A stretch of 64,000 bases of DNA from contig CALBDU010000035.1 of NCBI GenBank assembly GCA_937927335.1, positions 1 to 64,000 on the forward strand, in the 5' to 3' direction. Shown piece after piece: positions 36,565-46,521 of the stretch. The number at the start of each line of letters is the position of its first letter. Position 1 is the stretch's first letter. A program made the position numbers and the translations under genes. Source of the stretch: an uncultured Clostridium sp. (GTDB taxonomy: Bacteria; Bacillota; Clostridia; Clostridiales; Clostridiaceae). The notes under the pieces were generated by a model. That model was not told the DNA's origin. It was given only the letters and a program-made list of their open reading frames with translations, and made no database searches.

Positions 36565-38121
36565 TTAGTTAATTGCTATGGGATATTTATATAATATATC
36601 TTTTCTTATATATATCATTAAATCATTATAAAGAATTTTATCCTTCCATATATTGTAACCCTTAATAGTCTTTATAAGAATAAAATCCTCCATATTAATC
36701 AGATGTCCAAATGTATAATTTGGATCACTGGTACTAATTAAAATTTCAGGACAGCTGTCTTTTATAAGCTGAACAGTTTCACGTCCCAATGGATCAACTT
36801 GGTGAGATAAATAACCTGCATTATTTCTTTGTATATTTAAATTGGCAATAATATTATTATGAAAATATGGAAGCATAGAAACCCCAAGAAGAAAATTATA
36901 ATCATATCTATTATTCTCTGTTTTCCAAGCAGCTACTATATTTAGTTCACTTAGATTATTATCTTTAATAAATCTTGCAGCTTCCCGCCCTGTTCCATAA
37001 TTTAATTTTATATCATTAACTGACGCTGCGGCTGTCCAATATATCGAAATAGTAATAGCTGTTCCCAGTAGTAATATACCAGTACACTTAATAAATTTAT
37101 GAAATTGAACTTTATTACTTTTATCCTCTTCACAACACCAAAGTGTAAATAAATAGAACATAGTTATTATTCCAACATGGTGATTCCAAAAATATATATT
37201 TGTTGAAAATAAAGCAAATAGTGTAAAAGGTATTAAAAACAATGATAATTTTTTATGCTGCTTTGTTAAAATAATCATAATAAGATTTAATAAAGAACTT
37301 AATATAATTGAAATAAACAGATTTAAATTGATACTACTATTAGCTACACCAACTGCACTATTAGTAAATAGCGCATCAGCAGGCGCAATAAGAAACATAT
37401 ATGCCATCCTAACAATCTTTTCATCATTACCAAATACAGAAATACCATAAGTACCTGGAAATGGATATATACAAAATACCAAAATGATGTTATAAGCTAA
37501 TAATAAAAGTAATGATATAAATATATTACTTCTTATAAATTCACAAAACTTATATGAAATTTCAGTTCCTCTAAATATGTCATATAGCCATGAAAGTGTA
37601 ATGCCCGCAGATATTACCATTCCAAAAGCACTTGATGAACATATTAATATCATTGCAAAGACAAAAAAATATGGTTTCTTATAACGATTTTTATAAAATA
37701 TTGCAAGCAGGACAAAACCTATCACCATCAAGCTGTATGGCCTGCTTATAACACCATACTGATAAAAGAAAAAATATGTAAAGGGTATGGTACATTTGAT
37801 AATCCTTTTAAACGGGGCTTTGAAAATCAAAATCCCCATAGCTGATACCTGGATTACATAATTCACAGTTTTGATGCCTATTTCAAAGGGCACTCCTGAC
37901 TTTGCAATAGGCATCAAAGCTATAAACCAAATTGGAGGATTTCCCTCATAATGAGTTACGCTTTTTATTAATGTAATAAAACATGAATCTTTGGCGATCA
38001 TCCATGCCTGTGCTTCATCAAACCAAGGCTCATGGTATAACATTACCAATAAAAGAAAACCAGCATAAAGAAGCAATGTCAAAATTTCGGTTAGATATGG
38101 TTTATATTTACTGGATTCCAT
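36565..38121 (-). CDS. GT39-like membrane glycosyltransferase
   Basis: This protein of about 518 residues has many hydrophobic helices. An early loop reads HEPWFDEAQAWMIAKDS, with the acidic motif in the first extracytoplasmic loop expected for GT-C enzymes of the PMT/ArnT type, followed by HYEGNPPIWF. These enzymes take sugars from polyprenyl phosphate and place them on extracytoplasmic proteins or glycans. I chose the ATG at 38121 with AGAGGTGA upstream. Its place just after the TadG-like gene suggests the Tad pilus or a surface glycan as acceptor. Confidence 0.72.
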   Translation of the reverse strand: MESSKYKPYLTEILTLLLYAGFLLLVMLYHEPWFDEAQAWMIAKDSCFITLIKSVTHYEGNPPIWFIALMPIAKSGVPFEIGIKTVNYVIQVSAMGILIFKAPFKRIIKCTIPFTYFFFYQYGVISRPYSLMVIGFVLLAIFYKNRYKKPYFFVFAMILICSSSAFGMVISAGITLSWLYDIFRGTEISYKFCEFIRSNIFISLLLLLAYNIILVFCIYPFPGTYGISVFGNDEKIVRMAYMFLIAPADALFTNSAVGVANSSINLNLFISIILSSLLNLIMIILTKQHKKLSLFLIPFTLFALFSTNIYFWNHHVGIITMFYLFTLWCCEEDKSNKVQFHKFIKCTGILLLGTAITISIYWTAAASVNDIKLNYGTGREAARFIKDNNLSELNIVAAWKTENNRYDYNFLLGVSMLPYFHNNIIANLNIQRNNAGYLSHQVDPLGRETVQLIKDSCPEILISTSDPNYTFGHLINMEDFILIKTIKGYNIWKDKILYNDLMIYIRKDILYKYPIAIN

Positions 38122-38150
38122 GCTGATCACCTCTTGTTAAATCGTGAATA

Positions 38151-39218
38151 TTATTTTGTAAGTTTTACTACGCGCAACCCAAAGTCTGCATCAGGGTCAT
38201 ATGTAACTTCCCCAGATCCTATATTTAGATCCTCTAAAAATCTTCCCTCAAACCAGAAATCTTCACCATACCCATCAGCATGATGTACCTTTTGAATAAA
38301 GAATCCAGTAAAACCAATAATCGTAATTGGAACACTTCCATTTGTATTAGTATTTCGCTTAAGCATTGAATTCACTACAGGTATTAAAATTACGCGAGCA
38401 TCACCAACCTTGGCTTTTGTATAGTCAGTATTTGCATCTCTTGAGAGTCTGTCTTCAAATGCCTGTACAGATTCCTGACCTCCGCTTGAAGGGGCATAAT
38501 AGTACATTTTCTGATTTAATGAGAATGTTTCATGATAACCATTTTTTAACCAATTAATATAACTTTGGAAATTAGTATTCTTTTTTATGTATACATTCAT
38601 ATAATCAAATTGATATGGATAAGGATTAGATATTGGATAATTTTTATAAACAGAATCCTTGGTATAATCTGAGGGATATGAGTATCCTACTGGATAACCA
38701 GTAGTATTTGTCTTTGTTTTCGGATAATCTAAAAAATCACCTGCTCCATACATTCGCATTACATAAACATGACCATAATCAAATGAATCTGGCTTTGGTA
38801 TAACAAATGGAACTATCCATGGCACACTGGCAGCTACCCCTATACTGGCAGTAGCATCTCCTGATACATTCCTGCTGTTAAAACCCATAAGTTTAGTGAA
38901 CTGCAATGGCACACTACGGGTTATTTTAACGGAAATAGATTTATTATCTGTTGGTATTGTAATTGTTACAGCATCACCTGAAATACCATTAGCAGCTGCG
39001 TAATTAGTTGCAGCTGTTCTTGCCTTATTAGCATCATCCGGCAAATCTTGCGATCCTGCTAAAGCTGCTGAATCTGCAATATTTACACACTGAGCTTTTG
39101 TCATATATAACTTGCCGCCATCAACAGCCAATGCTAAAAAACCTATTGCTGCTGCCATAAATGCTGCCACTACAATAAGTGCCTGACCATTTTCCTGTTT
39201 AAAAAATTTCTTTAACAT
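38151..39218 (-). CDS. TadG-like pilus-assembly protein
   Basis: The N-terminus MLKKFFKQENGQALIVVAAF is a prepilin-like segment with Gly before Gln at the expected processing site, a hydrophobic helix, and VDGGKLYMTKAQCVNIADSAALAGSQ, the standard Tad_N/TadG region. The remaining 280 residues would be extracytoplasmic and rich in Tyr and Asn. Unlike the pilin and TadE there is no Glu at +5. It is separated from the other tad genes by two genes, which suggests rearrangement of the cluster or a linked function. Confidence 0.85.
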   Translation of the reverse strand: MLKKFFKQENGQALIVVAAFMAAAIGFLALAVDGGKLYMTKAQCVNIADSAALAGSQDLPDDANKARTAATNYAAANGISGDAVTITIPTDNKSISVKITRSVPLQFTKLMGFNSRNVSGDATASIGVAASVPWIVPFVIPKPDSFDYGHVYVMRMYGAGDFLDYPKTKTNTTGYPVGYSYPSDYTKDSVYKNYPISNPYPYQFDYMNVYIKKNTNFQSYINWLKNGYHETFSLNQKMYYYAPSSGGQESVQAFEDRLSRDANTDYTKAKVGDARVILIPVVNSMLKRNTNTNGSVPITIIGFTGFFIQKVHHADGYGEDFWFEGRFLEDLNIGSGEVTYDPDADFGLRVVKLTK

Positions 39219-39241
39219 ATATCTCTTTCCTTTCTAAATTA

Positions 39242-40804
39242 TTAGCTCATATGTTCATGATATTCTGCTTCAGTATTTACATTCCAGATTATATCTTTGC
39301 TGCTTTTGTTAATAATAGATTTAACCGCTTCTATTGCTGTCAGCATTGAGTGATCCATATTATTATATCTATGTTGTCCATTTCTTCCAATACAATATAA
39401 ATTATCAATAGAACTTAAATAATTTTTGACAATTTCAAATTTATCATATACACCAAAGTATCCTGGATAAGCTTTTTCAACATCAACTTTCACCTTATCC
39501 AAAACATCTTCCCTATTGATTATTCCTATCTTTACAACTTCACTTATAGCAAAATCCATGAAAGCTTCATCATTCATTTGCCATAATTCATCTCCTTCAT
39601 TACAAAAGTACTCTAAGCCTATCCATACAGTATTTTTAAAGTCCATCACCATATAAGGAGACCAATTATTGAATATTTGAATTCTTCCAATTTTTACATC
39701 AGGTTCTTGAACATATATCCAACAGTCAGGCACTACATTGGAAATTGTTTTTATCTTTGTTGTATTCTTTATTTTTAGCTTGTTAACTAATAAACCTACA
39801 GTAATAAAGTCTCTATATGACAAATTTGATGCTATTTTACGTACTTGCTCCGGTACCTCAGTATCAATTGATCTTACAAAATCTTTAATTGGCATACTTG
39901 ATACAATATAATCTGCATCGTATTCTTTAATATTTTCATTTGAATTAATTCTGATCTTTTGTATTTGCTTATTTTGGATTGAGATTCCATCCACCTTAGA
40001 ATTATATACTATCTTCCCACCTTCCTTAATTATTAATTCTGCCATAGCCTGCCAATATTGCCCTGGTCCCTTTTTAGGATAAAAAAATTGTTCTATTAAT
40101 GAAGTTTCAATATCACTTTTCATTATATCTTTTTTTTGAAAAGGTTTTGCTAAAAAAGATACTACAGCTTTTCTAAGTGATAATCCTTTTATTCTTTGAG
40201 TACCCCAGCTTGCAGATATTTCGCTTGGATTCCTTCCCCATACCTTTTCAGTATAATCCTTGAAAAATGTTTTATATAAATTAACTCCAAATCTGTTAAT
40301 CATAAAATCTTCCAAGGATAATTCATTACGTTTGTATATGGTAGACACAATATATCCAACGCCAGCCCTTACAGTGTTAAGCCATCCTAAAGTTGTGATT
40401 GTCCTGAAATTTATTGATATGGGATAATCAAAAAATTTTCTCATATAGAATATTCTTGAGATCCTTGATCTAATTAAAAAAACATTATCTTCTTTTTCAG
40501 GATCAGGTCCTCCTATATTAAGAATTTTATTATTATTTAAAATTATATCATCTATTGATGGTTCTCCTTGGGTAGGCATAATTTCATTCCATATTTTTAA
40601 TACCTGATCATTTTTTGTAAAAAACCTGTGCCCGCCAATATCCATTCTATTGCCTTTATAATTTACAGTTCTGGATATTCCTCCGAGAAACGCTTCTTTC
40701 TCTAAGATTATCGGCTGTATATCAGTATCTTTAATAAACTTATATGCTGCTGTTAATCCTGCTGGTCCTGCACCAATTATTATTGCTGTTTTTTTATCTG
40801 CCAT
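39242..40804 (-). CDS. FAD-dependent oxidoreductase of the protoporphyrinogen-oxidase-like/UDP-galactopyranose-mutase-like group
   Basis: This 520-residue enzyme has the FAD-binding N-terminus IIIGAGPAGLTAAYKF and EKEAFLGGISRTV, then GGHRFFT. A near C-terminal segment, NLYCIGRNGQHRYNNMDHSM, closes the FAD site. Members of this group often occur in polysaccharide clusters and act on sugar rings or lipid-linked sugars. Its exact substrate is unknown. Its position between tad genes and membrane glycosyltransferases points to glycan synthesis rather than haem synthesis. Confidence 0.8.
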   Translation of the reverse strand: MADKKTAIIIGAGPAGLTAAYKFIKDTDIQPIILEKEAFLGGISRTVNYKGNRMDIGGHRFFTKNDQVLKIWNEIMPTQGEPSIDDIILNNNKILNIGGPDPEKEDNVFLIRSRISRIFYMRKFFDYPISINFRTITTLGWLNTVRAGVGYIVSTIYKRNELSLEDFMINRFGVNLYKTFFKDYTEKVWGRNPSEISASWGTQRIKGLSLRKAVVSFLAKPFQKKDIMKSDIETSLIEQFFYPKKGPGQYWQAMAELIIKEGGKIVYNSKVDGISIQNKQIQKIRINSNENIKEYDADYIVSSMPIKDFVRSIDTEVPEQVRKIASNLSYRDFITVGLLVNKLKIKNTTKIKTISNVVPDCWIYVQEPDVKIGRIQIFNNWSPYMVMDFKNTVWIGLEYFCNEGDELWQMNDEAFMDFAISEVVKIGIINREDVLDKVKVDVEKAYPGYFGVYDKFEIVKNYLSSIDNLYCIGRNGQHRYNNMDHSMLTAIEAVKSIINKSSKDIIWNVNTEAEYHEHMS

Positions 40805-40863
40805 TTTTTTTCAGGAATTTAATTTGCTAATTCCCTTACCTCCCGTTAAATATGTGATTACTT

Positions 40864-42306
40864 TTATTTTAGTTGGTATACCTTATAAGTTCCTGAAGAA
40901 TAAATCAACTTATAATCCTTATCATGATCTAAATAATTATATAAAATATCATTTTTTTCCACTAAAAGAAAGTTGAAATTATATTTATCCAGCACTGTCT
41001 TATAATATATTTTTCCAGAATATAATTCAACAAATTCTTTCATAATGTCATAGGTTTTATTATTGCTTTTTAGAAACACATCTGCCCTCGGATCTATATA
41101 TACTTTAAAACCTCTAAATTCTAAATATCCACCATCATTAAAACCTGTATACAATTTGATATCGCTCTTATTATATCGATCTAAATAGTTCACACATTTT
41201 ACCAGATCTTGATGGGCGCTATTTGACTTTATATTATTAATAAATATAAGTATAACAACTACAAGAACCACTAATAATGAAATCAATATTTTTCGAATAA
41301 ACAAGGTTTTTTTATCATTTTTATTTTCAAATTTATTAAAATTAAAATCTTTAAAATAATAGGATAATGGTATGATACTGCATATTATAAAAATAGAATA
41401 ATTTCTTACTGATGAAAATGTCATATATGTTGTACCTATAGCTAAAAGGTAATATCTTAATTTACTGCTTTTGTTTTTAAAAATAACAAACGATAGATAA
41501 ACCAAAAGAACAGTCATGAGCATTAATTTTCCCAAGAATGTATTTACATTAATTGGGCTCATTTCCATAATAATGCTTAATTCATCTGCTCCATAGGACG
41601 TAAACAAGTAGGTAATCGCTTTTATTCCATATGGATTAATAAGTCCAACGAAAAACATGCCAAGCGTTATCAGTAATATATTTTTTTTACTATAACCCTG
41701 CCCTTTAATAAATGAGAATTTAAACTTAAAGGAATCAATTATATAAGGAATCATAATTACAAAAAGCATTGGCCACATCGCAGCCTCAAGATTTATTAGA
41801 AGCACTGACAAAATTAAAAGTGGTAAAATGTATATAAATTTGTTAAACTTTATATATTTTTCCAGTAAATATAATTCAAAAACTATTATTACAAACAGAA
41901 ATATATAAGGCCGCTGAACCATAAAAATTCTTATAAGAAATACTACCATATAACTGATTGTATAGGATACCCAGAAGTTCCCATCAGACATTAGCATTGC
42001 CAATTTAAAAACCATGTAAACGAAAAATATGTAAACCAATATTACAATTAAAATAAGTCCAAAATTCCCCAGTATGCAATAGAAATCCCAAAATATTATT
42101 GCTGAAAGCCACTGCTGCATTACAAGAGACATGCCCTGATGAATTGTGAAGGGTTCAATGTATGGAATGCCATTATGTATAACATATCTTCCACTATTTA
42201 AAATAAACCATATATCATTGTCTAAATTTCTTCCAATAAGAAAACATGGAACATACAATAAAAAATATATCAATCTATAGCTCATGTCATTTTTACATTC
42301 TTTCAT
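40864..42306 (-). CDS. uncharacterised GT-C-like membrane protein
   Basis: This 480-residue protein has about ten hydrophobic helices. The first extracytoplasmic loop reads DNDIWFILNSGRYVIHNGIP and then EPFT...QQWLSAIIF. The pattern of Asp-x-Asp-x-Trp, Gly-Arg, Gly-Ile-Pro and Gln-Trp-Leu occurs in a family of uncharacterised GT-C-like bacterial proteins. A C-terminal soluble domain contains YIDPRADVF. It lies directly downstream of tadC, so it may glycosylate pilin. That function is inferred from context. Confidence 0.65.
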   Translation of the reverse strand: MKECKNDMSYRLIYFLLYVPCFLIGRNLDNDIWFILNSGRYVIHNGIPYIEPFTIHQGMSLVMQQWLSAIIFWDFYCILGNFGLILIVILVYIFFVYMVFKLAMLMSDGNFWVSYTISYMVVFLIRIFMVQRPYIFLFVIIVFELYLLEKYIKFNKFIYILPLLILSVLLINLEAAMWPMLFVIMIPYIIDSFKFKFSFIKGQGYSKKNILLITLGMFFVGLINPYGIKAITYLFTSYGADELSIIMEMSPINVNTFLGKLMLMTVLLVYLSFVIFKNKSSKLRYYLLAIGTTYMTFSSVRNYSIFIICSIIPLSYYFKDFNFNKFENKNDKKTLFIRKILISLLVVLVVVILIFINNIKSNSAHQDLVKCVNYLDRYNKSDIKLYTGFNDGGYLEFRGFKVYIDPRADVFLKSNNKTYDIMKEFVELYSGKIYYKTVLDKYNFNFLLVEKNDILYNYLDHDKDYKLIYSSGTYKVYQLK

Positions 42307-42420
42307 AATATGTCCTCCTGATCATGATGTAAAAAATTCAAACATATGAAGCTTATCAGCACTGATATAAAATTCCCCCTTATATGTATTCACTTTAGGG
42401 GAGCATTATTTCATACCAAT

Positions 42421-43347
42421 TTAGAATATCTTAGCAACCTGAACTATAACAGGACCAAAAATTATAATAAATATAGATGGAAAAATAAATAATACCAGAG
42501 GAAATAGTATTTTAATTGATGTTTTCATTGCCTGTTCTTCCGCCCTTTGTTTTCTTTTATCTCTCTCATCCTCAGATTTTGTTCTTAATGTCTGTACTAT
42601 ACCTGTGCCAAGCTTTTCTGATTGTATTATACTGTTAACAAATGAAACAATTTCATCAAAACCCAATCGATCCTTTAAGTTTGACAATGCTTCCTTCCTT
42701 GTCTTGCCTAATCTCATTTCTTCAAGGCAAATGTTAAACTCCATAGATAGTATACCATCTCTTTTTTCAATCGTTTTAGTTAAAGCTAAATCAAAACCAA
42801 GTCCAGCTTCAACGCTAATAGTAAGGATATCCAAAAAATCAGGAAGTTCTCTAAGTGCTTTGCTATATCTTTCTTTAATTTTCAAGTTGATATAATAATC
42901 TAAAGCTAAAAAAGAAAATACAAAACCTATAAGCACCAAAATGATTAATTTTATAGTTGATAACTTTATCAACAGTCCATATGCAAAAATAAGCATAGGA
43001 AGCGCAATTCTAATAATGGTATTTATAATATAATAATCAGCTACAGTCATTTTAAATGGACTCCCAGATCTAAGTAGCTTCTTTTGAAGTTCTTCCTCTT
43101 TTTTTGATGGCATTGTATTGTTATAATAATCTCGCAATTTTTTTAGGGCAGAGTAAATAAGAGACCTGATTGTAACCTTTGTTCTGCCTCTTTCACCTTG
43201 AATGACTTCATCTTCTTTTGGATCCCTTAGCTGTACATAAGATTCAAACCGCATTTTTACTTTCCGTTTTTTATCTATTTCTATAGAGATTAATGCAAAT
43301 ATGAAAAGAACTACAGTCAATAAAAAAGAAAAAACCACTATCCTCAT
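42421..43347 (-). CDS. tadC: Tad pilus inner-membrane platform protein TadC
   Basis: This is a type II secretion GspF-like platform protein of 308 residues. It has an N-terminal helix, a pair of helices in the middle, the cytoplasmic FLDILTISVEAGLGFDLAL region and C-terminal helices ending VIVQVAKIF. It pairs with TadB to form the membrane platform that the CpaF ATPase drives. It is three bases downstream of tadB. A weak CCCC/GGGG stem follows it near 42380-42410 and may partly limit readthrough. Confidence 0.9.
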   Translation of the reverse strand: MRIVVFSFLLTVVLFIFALISIEIDKKRKVKMRFESYVQLRDPKEDEVIQGERGRTKVTIRSLIYSALKKLRDYYNNTMPSKKEEELQKKLLRSGSPFKMTVADYYIINTIIRIALPMLIFAYGLLIKLSTIKLIILVLIGFVFSFLALDYYINLKIKERYSKALRELPDFLDILTISVEAGLGFDLALTKTIEKRDGILSMEFNICLEEMRLGKTRKEALSNLKDRLGFDEIVSFVNSIIQSEKLGTGIVQTLRTKSEDERDKRKQRAEEQAMKTSIKILFPLVLFIFPSIFIIIFGPVIVQVAKIF

Positions 43348-43350
43348 AAG

Positions 43351-44334
43351 CTACACCTCTATTTTTGTGATTCTATTAATAATAATAAATCCGATGATAC
43401 ATGAAATAAATCCATATCCCATAGCAATAAGGCCATATTTGTTGCTTAAAAATTCGATTAAATAGCTTTTATTAAAATAGAAAGTAACAAATAGGATTAA
43501 AACTGGTAACATACTAATAATTTTTCCAGAAAGTCTGCCTTGAGCGGTTAATGTCCTAACATGCCTTTCTATTTTTTTTCTTTCTCTAATTGTATTTGAA
43601 ATTATCTCAAGAATTGTAGATAAATTCCCTCCGATTTGTCTTTGAATTAATGTAGCATGTATCATGAGCTCCAAATCCTTGCTTGGCATTCTTCTATTTA
43701 GGTTATTTAAAGCTTCATCCAACGTAATTCCATACGTCATTTCATTAATTAAAGTTTCAATTTCTTCCTTAACTGGTGCTTCGCTCTCCTCAGCCACAGT
43801 CTTCATAGCCTGTGAGAAGCTATATCCAGACTTTAGAGAAGATATTATTGTAGTTATCATATCTGGCAAGCCGTCATTAAACTTATCCACCCTTTTTCTA
43901 CGCATAAAATTTACCCAAACTTTAGGTACAAAATATCCGCCAATCAATCCAATTAATAAAAAGTAAATGCTGCTGAACAGTACATAAAACAAGCCTCCTG
44001 CAACAGATGCTGTAAGAAATCTGAACATAATATATTCTTCAGGCTTAATATTAATGCCAGAACTTTTAAGCATCTGGCTTATTTTTTTTTGATTTCTATC
44101 AGGAAGTCCCTTTTTCATTATTTCCCTGACAATTTCATTGGAATTTTTTAAAATATCCTTAATATCATCAAAATTAGTTTTTTTAGCTTTTCTACGCCTG
44201 TATTTATTTTCAATGTCCAGATAATAGGTTAATCTTTTTTTAAGCTCTTCATTTCTTAATAGTAAGGAATAAAGTATGCCGATAATAAACAAAAATGATG
44301 TGATAAATAAAAATATGAAAATTATATTATCCAC
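43351..44334 (-). CDS. tadB: Tad pilus inner-membrane platform protein TadB
   Basis: This GspF-like platform protein of about 327 residues has an N-terminal helix, a central helix pair, DMITTIISSLKSGYSFSQAM and a conserved late QRQIGGNLSTILEIIS segment. I chose the GTG at 44334 because AGAGGTGA, overlapping the cpaF stop, lies at the right distance. An in-frame extension inside cpaF to 44373 is possible but has no ribosome site. It acts with TadC. Confidence 0.9.
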   Translation of the reverse strand: MDNIIFIFLFITSFLFIIGILYSLLLRNEELKKRLTYYLDIENKYRRRKAKKTNFDDIKDILKNSNEIVREIMKKGLPDRNQKKISQMLKSSGINIKPEEYIMFRFLTASVAGGLFYVLFSSIYFLLIGLIGGYFVPKVWVNFMRRKRVDKFNDGLPDMITTIISSLKSGYSFSQAMKTVAEESEAPVKEEIETLINEMTYGITLDEALNNLNRRMPSKDLELMIHATLIQRQIGGNLSTILEIISNTIRERKKIERHVRTLTAQGRLSGKIISMLPVLILFVTFYFNKSYLIEFLSNKYGLIAMGYGFISCIIGFIIINRITKIEV

Positions 44335-44338
44335 ATTA

Positions 44339-45724
44339 TCACCTCTCTGAATCAAAAATGGATGATGGCACATTTAATCCCAAAGCTTGAAATTTATCAT
44401 AAAACTTTGGTCTAACACCAGTTGGTAAGAGTTCTCCTATGATTTTCCCATTAATATCAACGCCTATTTGTTTAAAAGTGAAAATATCCTGAAGTACTAC
44501 AACATCACCTTCCATTGTTTGAACTTCTGTTACATTCACTATCCTCCTTGTGCCATCTTTAAATCTAGATTGTTGAACTATTAGGTCTATAGCGCCCACG
44601 ATCTGCTGTCTTATAGCTTTAACTGGAAGTTCGACTCCAGACATTAATACCATAGTTTCCAATCGAGCTAGCATATCCCTGGCGCTATTTGCATGACCGG
44701 TTGCTAAAGATCCTTCATGTCCTGTATTCATAGCTTGTAACATATCCAGGGCTTCCCCGCCTCTACACTCTCCTATTATTATCCTGTCCGGCCTCATCCT
44801 TAGGGAGTTAGCAACAAGGTCTCGTATAGTAATTGCCCCTTTACCTTCTATATTCGCTGGCCTTGCCTCCAGTGAAATTACATGTTCTTGATTCATCTGA
44901 AGTTCAGCTGCATCTTCAATAGTAACGATTCTTTCATCATTAGGGATAAATGACGAAAGGACATTTAATGTTGTGGTTTTTCCCGAACTGGTACCACCTG
45001 AAATAAAAATATTAAGCCTTGCCCTTACACATGCATTTAAAAAAATTGCCATTTCACGACTCAAGGTCTGCATTTTAATTAAATCATCAATTGTGTAGGG
45101 TTCCCTGGAAAATTTTCTTACAGTTAATACAGGGCCGTTTAATGATAATGGGGGAATTATGGCATTTATTCTGGAGCCATCCGGCAGTCTGGCATCCACC
45201 ATAGGACTGCTTTCATCTATTCTTCTGCCTAAGGGTGAAACAATTTTATCAATAACCTGCATAACCTGGTCATTATCAGAAAACTTGATATCTGTCAATT
45301 CAAGTTTTCCTTTTCTTTCAACATAAACCATATCAGGTCCATTTACCATTATTTCAGTAATATCAGAGTCTAAAAGTAATGGATTGATGGGCCCATATCC
45401 GGTTAAGTCATTGATAAGTTCTTGAATAACTTTTGATACATCTACAAATCTATATCTCTCAGGATCCTTCTTTACAATTTCTATAGCAATGCTTCCAATT
45501 TGTATTAAAATTCTATCAATATCTTGTGCATTGCCAAATTGATCTAAAATTTTTCTTTGAATTTTACTTTTTAATTCTCTCTCCTTGAAATTAGAAGGAA
45601 CCGGGCGCTTTCTATTTTTATTCGCAGCTAAAGCATCTGATAATGCTTCTTCATTTACAGACTGATTATTAAGCTTATCTTTATCGCTATTTTGCGATGT
45701 ATTAATCCTATTAAGTAATCCCAT
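44339..45724 (-). CDS. cpaF: Tad pilus assembly ATPase CpaF/TadA
   Basis: This secretion ATPase of the VirB11/GspE superfamily powers pilus polymerisation at the cytoplasmic face. It has a coiled N-terminal region, then the ATPase domain with ISGGTSSGKTTTLN (Walker A), the Asp box TIEDAAELQ, IIIGECRGGEALDML (Walker B) and GHEGSLATGHANS (His box). At 461 residues it has the normal length. It lies between cpaE and tadB in the conserved order. Confidence 0.95.
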   Translation of the reverse strand: MGLLNRINTSQNSDKDKLNNQSVNEEALSDALAANKNRKRPVPSNFKERELKSKIQRKILDQFGNAQDIDRILIQIGSIAIEIVKKDPERYRFVDVSKVIQELINDLTGYGPINPLLLDSDITEIMVNGPDMVYVERKGKLELTDIKFSDNDQVMQVIDKIVSPLGRRIDESSPMVDARLPDGSRINAIIPPLSLNGPVLTVRKFSREPYTIDDLIKMQTLSREMAIFLNACVRARLNIFISGGTSSGKTTTLNVLSSFIPNDERIVTIEDAAELQMNQEHVISLEARPANIEGKGAITIRDLVANSLRMRPDRIIIGECRGGEALDMLQAMNTGHEGSLATGHANSARDMLARLETMVLMSGVELPVKAIRQQIVGAIDLIVQQSRFKDGTRRIVNVTEVQTMEGDVVVLQDIFTFKQIGVDINGKIIGELLPTGVRPKFYDKFQALGLNVPSSIFDSER

Positions 45725-45746
45725 GTTATCCTTCCTCTTCTAAACT

Positions 45747-46508
45747 TTATTTTTTACATAGAGTATCTACTAACTCTATTATATCTTTGCTTATTCGTTC
45801 CTTCGGTTTTTCTTTTACAAAAGGAATTCCCATGGCAAACGATTTTGAAACAATTTTCGTGTTGTTGCTGATACAAATTGCATCAGTTATCTCCAACATA
45901 TTCTTTACATCACTTGCTTTTATAAGTCCTTGGGCATCTGATCGATTAATAATTATATTGATTTTATTATTCATATTCAGTAGGTTTGTAATTCTTAACA
46001 TTATTTTTGTATTCTTAATGGCAGTAAAACTGGTATCGGTTATTAAAAATATTTCATCTGCCATTTCCATAAAAGTAAGATTGTTTTCACTAAGCCTTGA
46101 AGGCAGATCTACCACTAAATAGTCATGCTCTTCTAATATTTTTTTGCTTATAGCCTTAATATGAATACTATCTATTAAATCTGCCTGCTCAGGTTTAATT
46201 GGTGCAGATAGAACATTTACACCATTTTTATGCTTATCTAAATAATAAGATATTTTAACATTATCTAATGATTCCGCTCCTTGGATCAAATCGTTTATGG
46301 TAAATGAGGGCATCATATCTAATGCAAGGTTTAAATCACCAAATTGAAAATCACCGTCCATTATGCAAGTTTTGAATCCCCTGCTGGCAAGTTCCATTGC
46401 AACATTTACAGAAATTACAGTTTTCCCCACGCCACCTTTGCCGCTTATAAAAATAATCATTTTACCTTTTGAATTATTTATATTATTTGATATTACATTT
46501 GTTTGCAT
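45747..46508 (-). CDS. CpaE/TadZ-type MinD-like ATPase
   Basis: This 253-residue P-loop ATPase has the deviant Walker A ISGKGGVGKTVIS near residues 21-33 and MDGDFQFGDLNLAL (Walker A' region), and then VVDLPSRLS. CpaE/TadZ proteins place the Tad machinery at particular cell sites. The N-terminal receiver-like domain found in larger CpaE proteins is absent. The gene starts 13 bp after cpaB ends. Confidence 0.88.
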   Translation of the reverse strand: MQTNVISNNINNSKGKMIIFISGKGGVGKTVISVNVAMELASRGFKTCIMDGDFQFGDLNLALDMMPSFTINDLIQGAESLDNVKISYYLDKHKNGVNVLSAPIKPEQADLIDSIHIKAISKKILEEHDYLVVDLPSRLSENNLTFMEMADEIFLITDTSFTAIKNTKIMLRITNLLNMNNKINIIINRSDAQGLIKASDVKNMLEITDAICISNNTKIVSKSFAMGIPFVKEKPKERISKDIIELVDTLCKK

Positions 46509-46521
46509 GATTTCCCCCCCA

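Noticed and set aside
42370..42415. A terminator between tadC and the GT-C-like gene
   Set aside because: Only a CCCC/GGGG stem with a long loop and a poor T run is present, too weak to call as an operon boundary.
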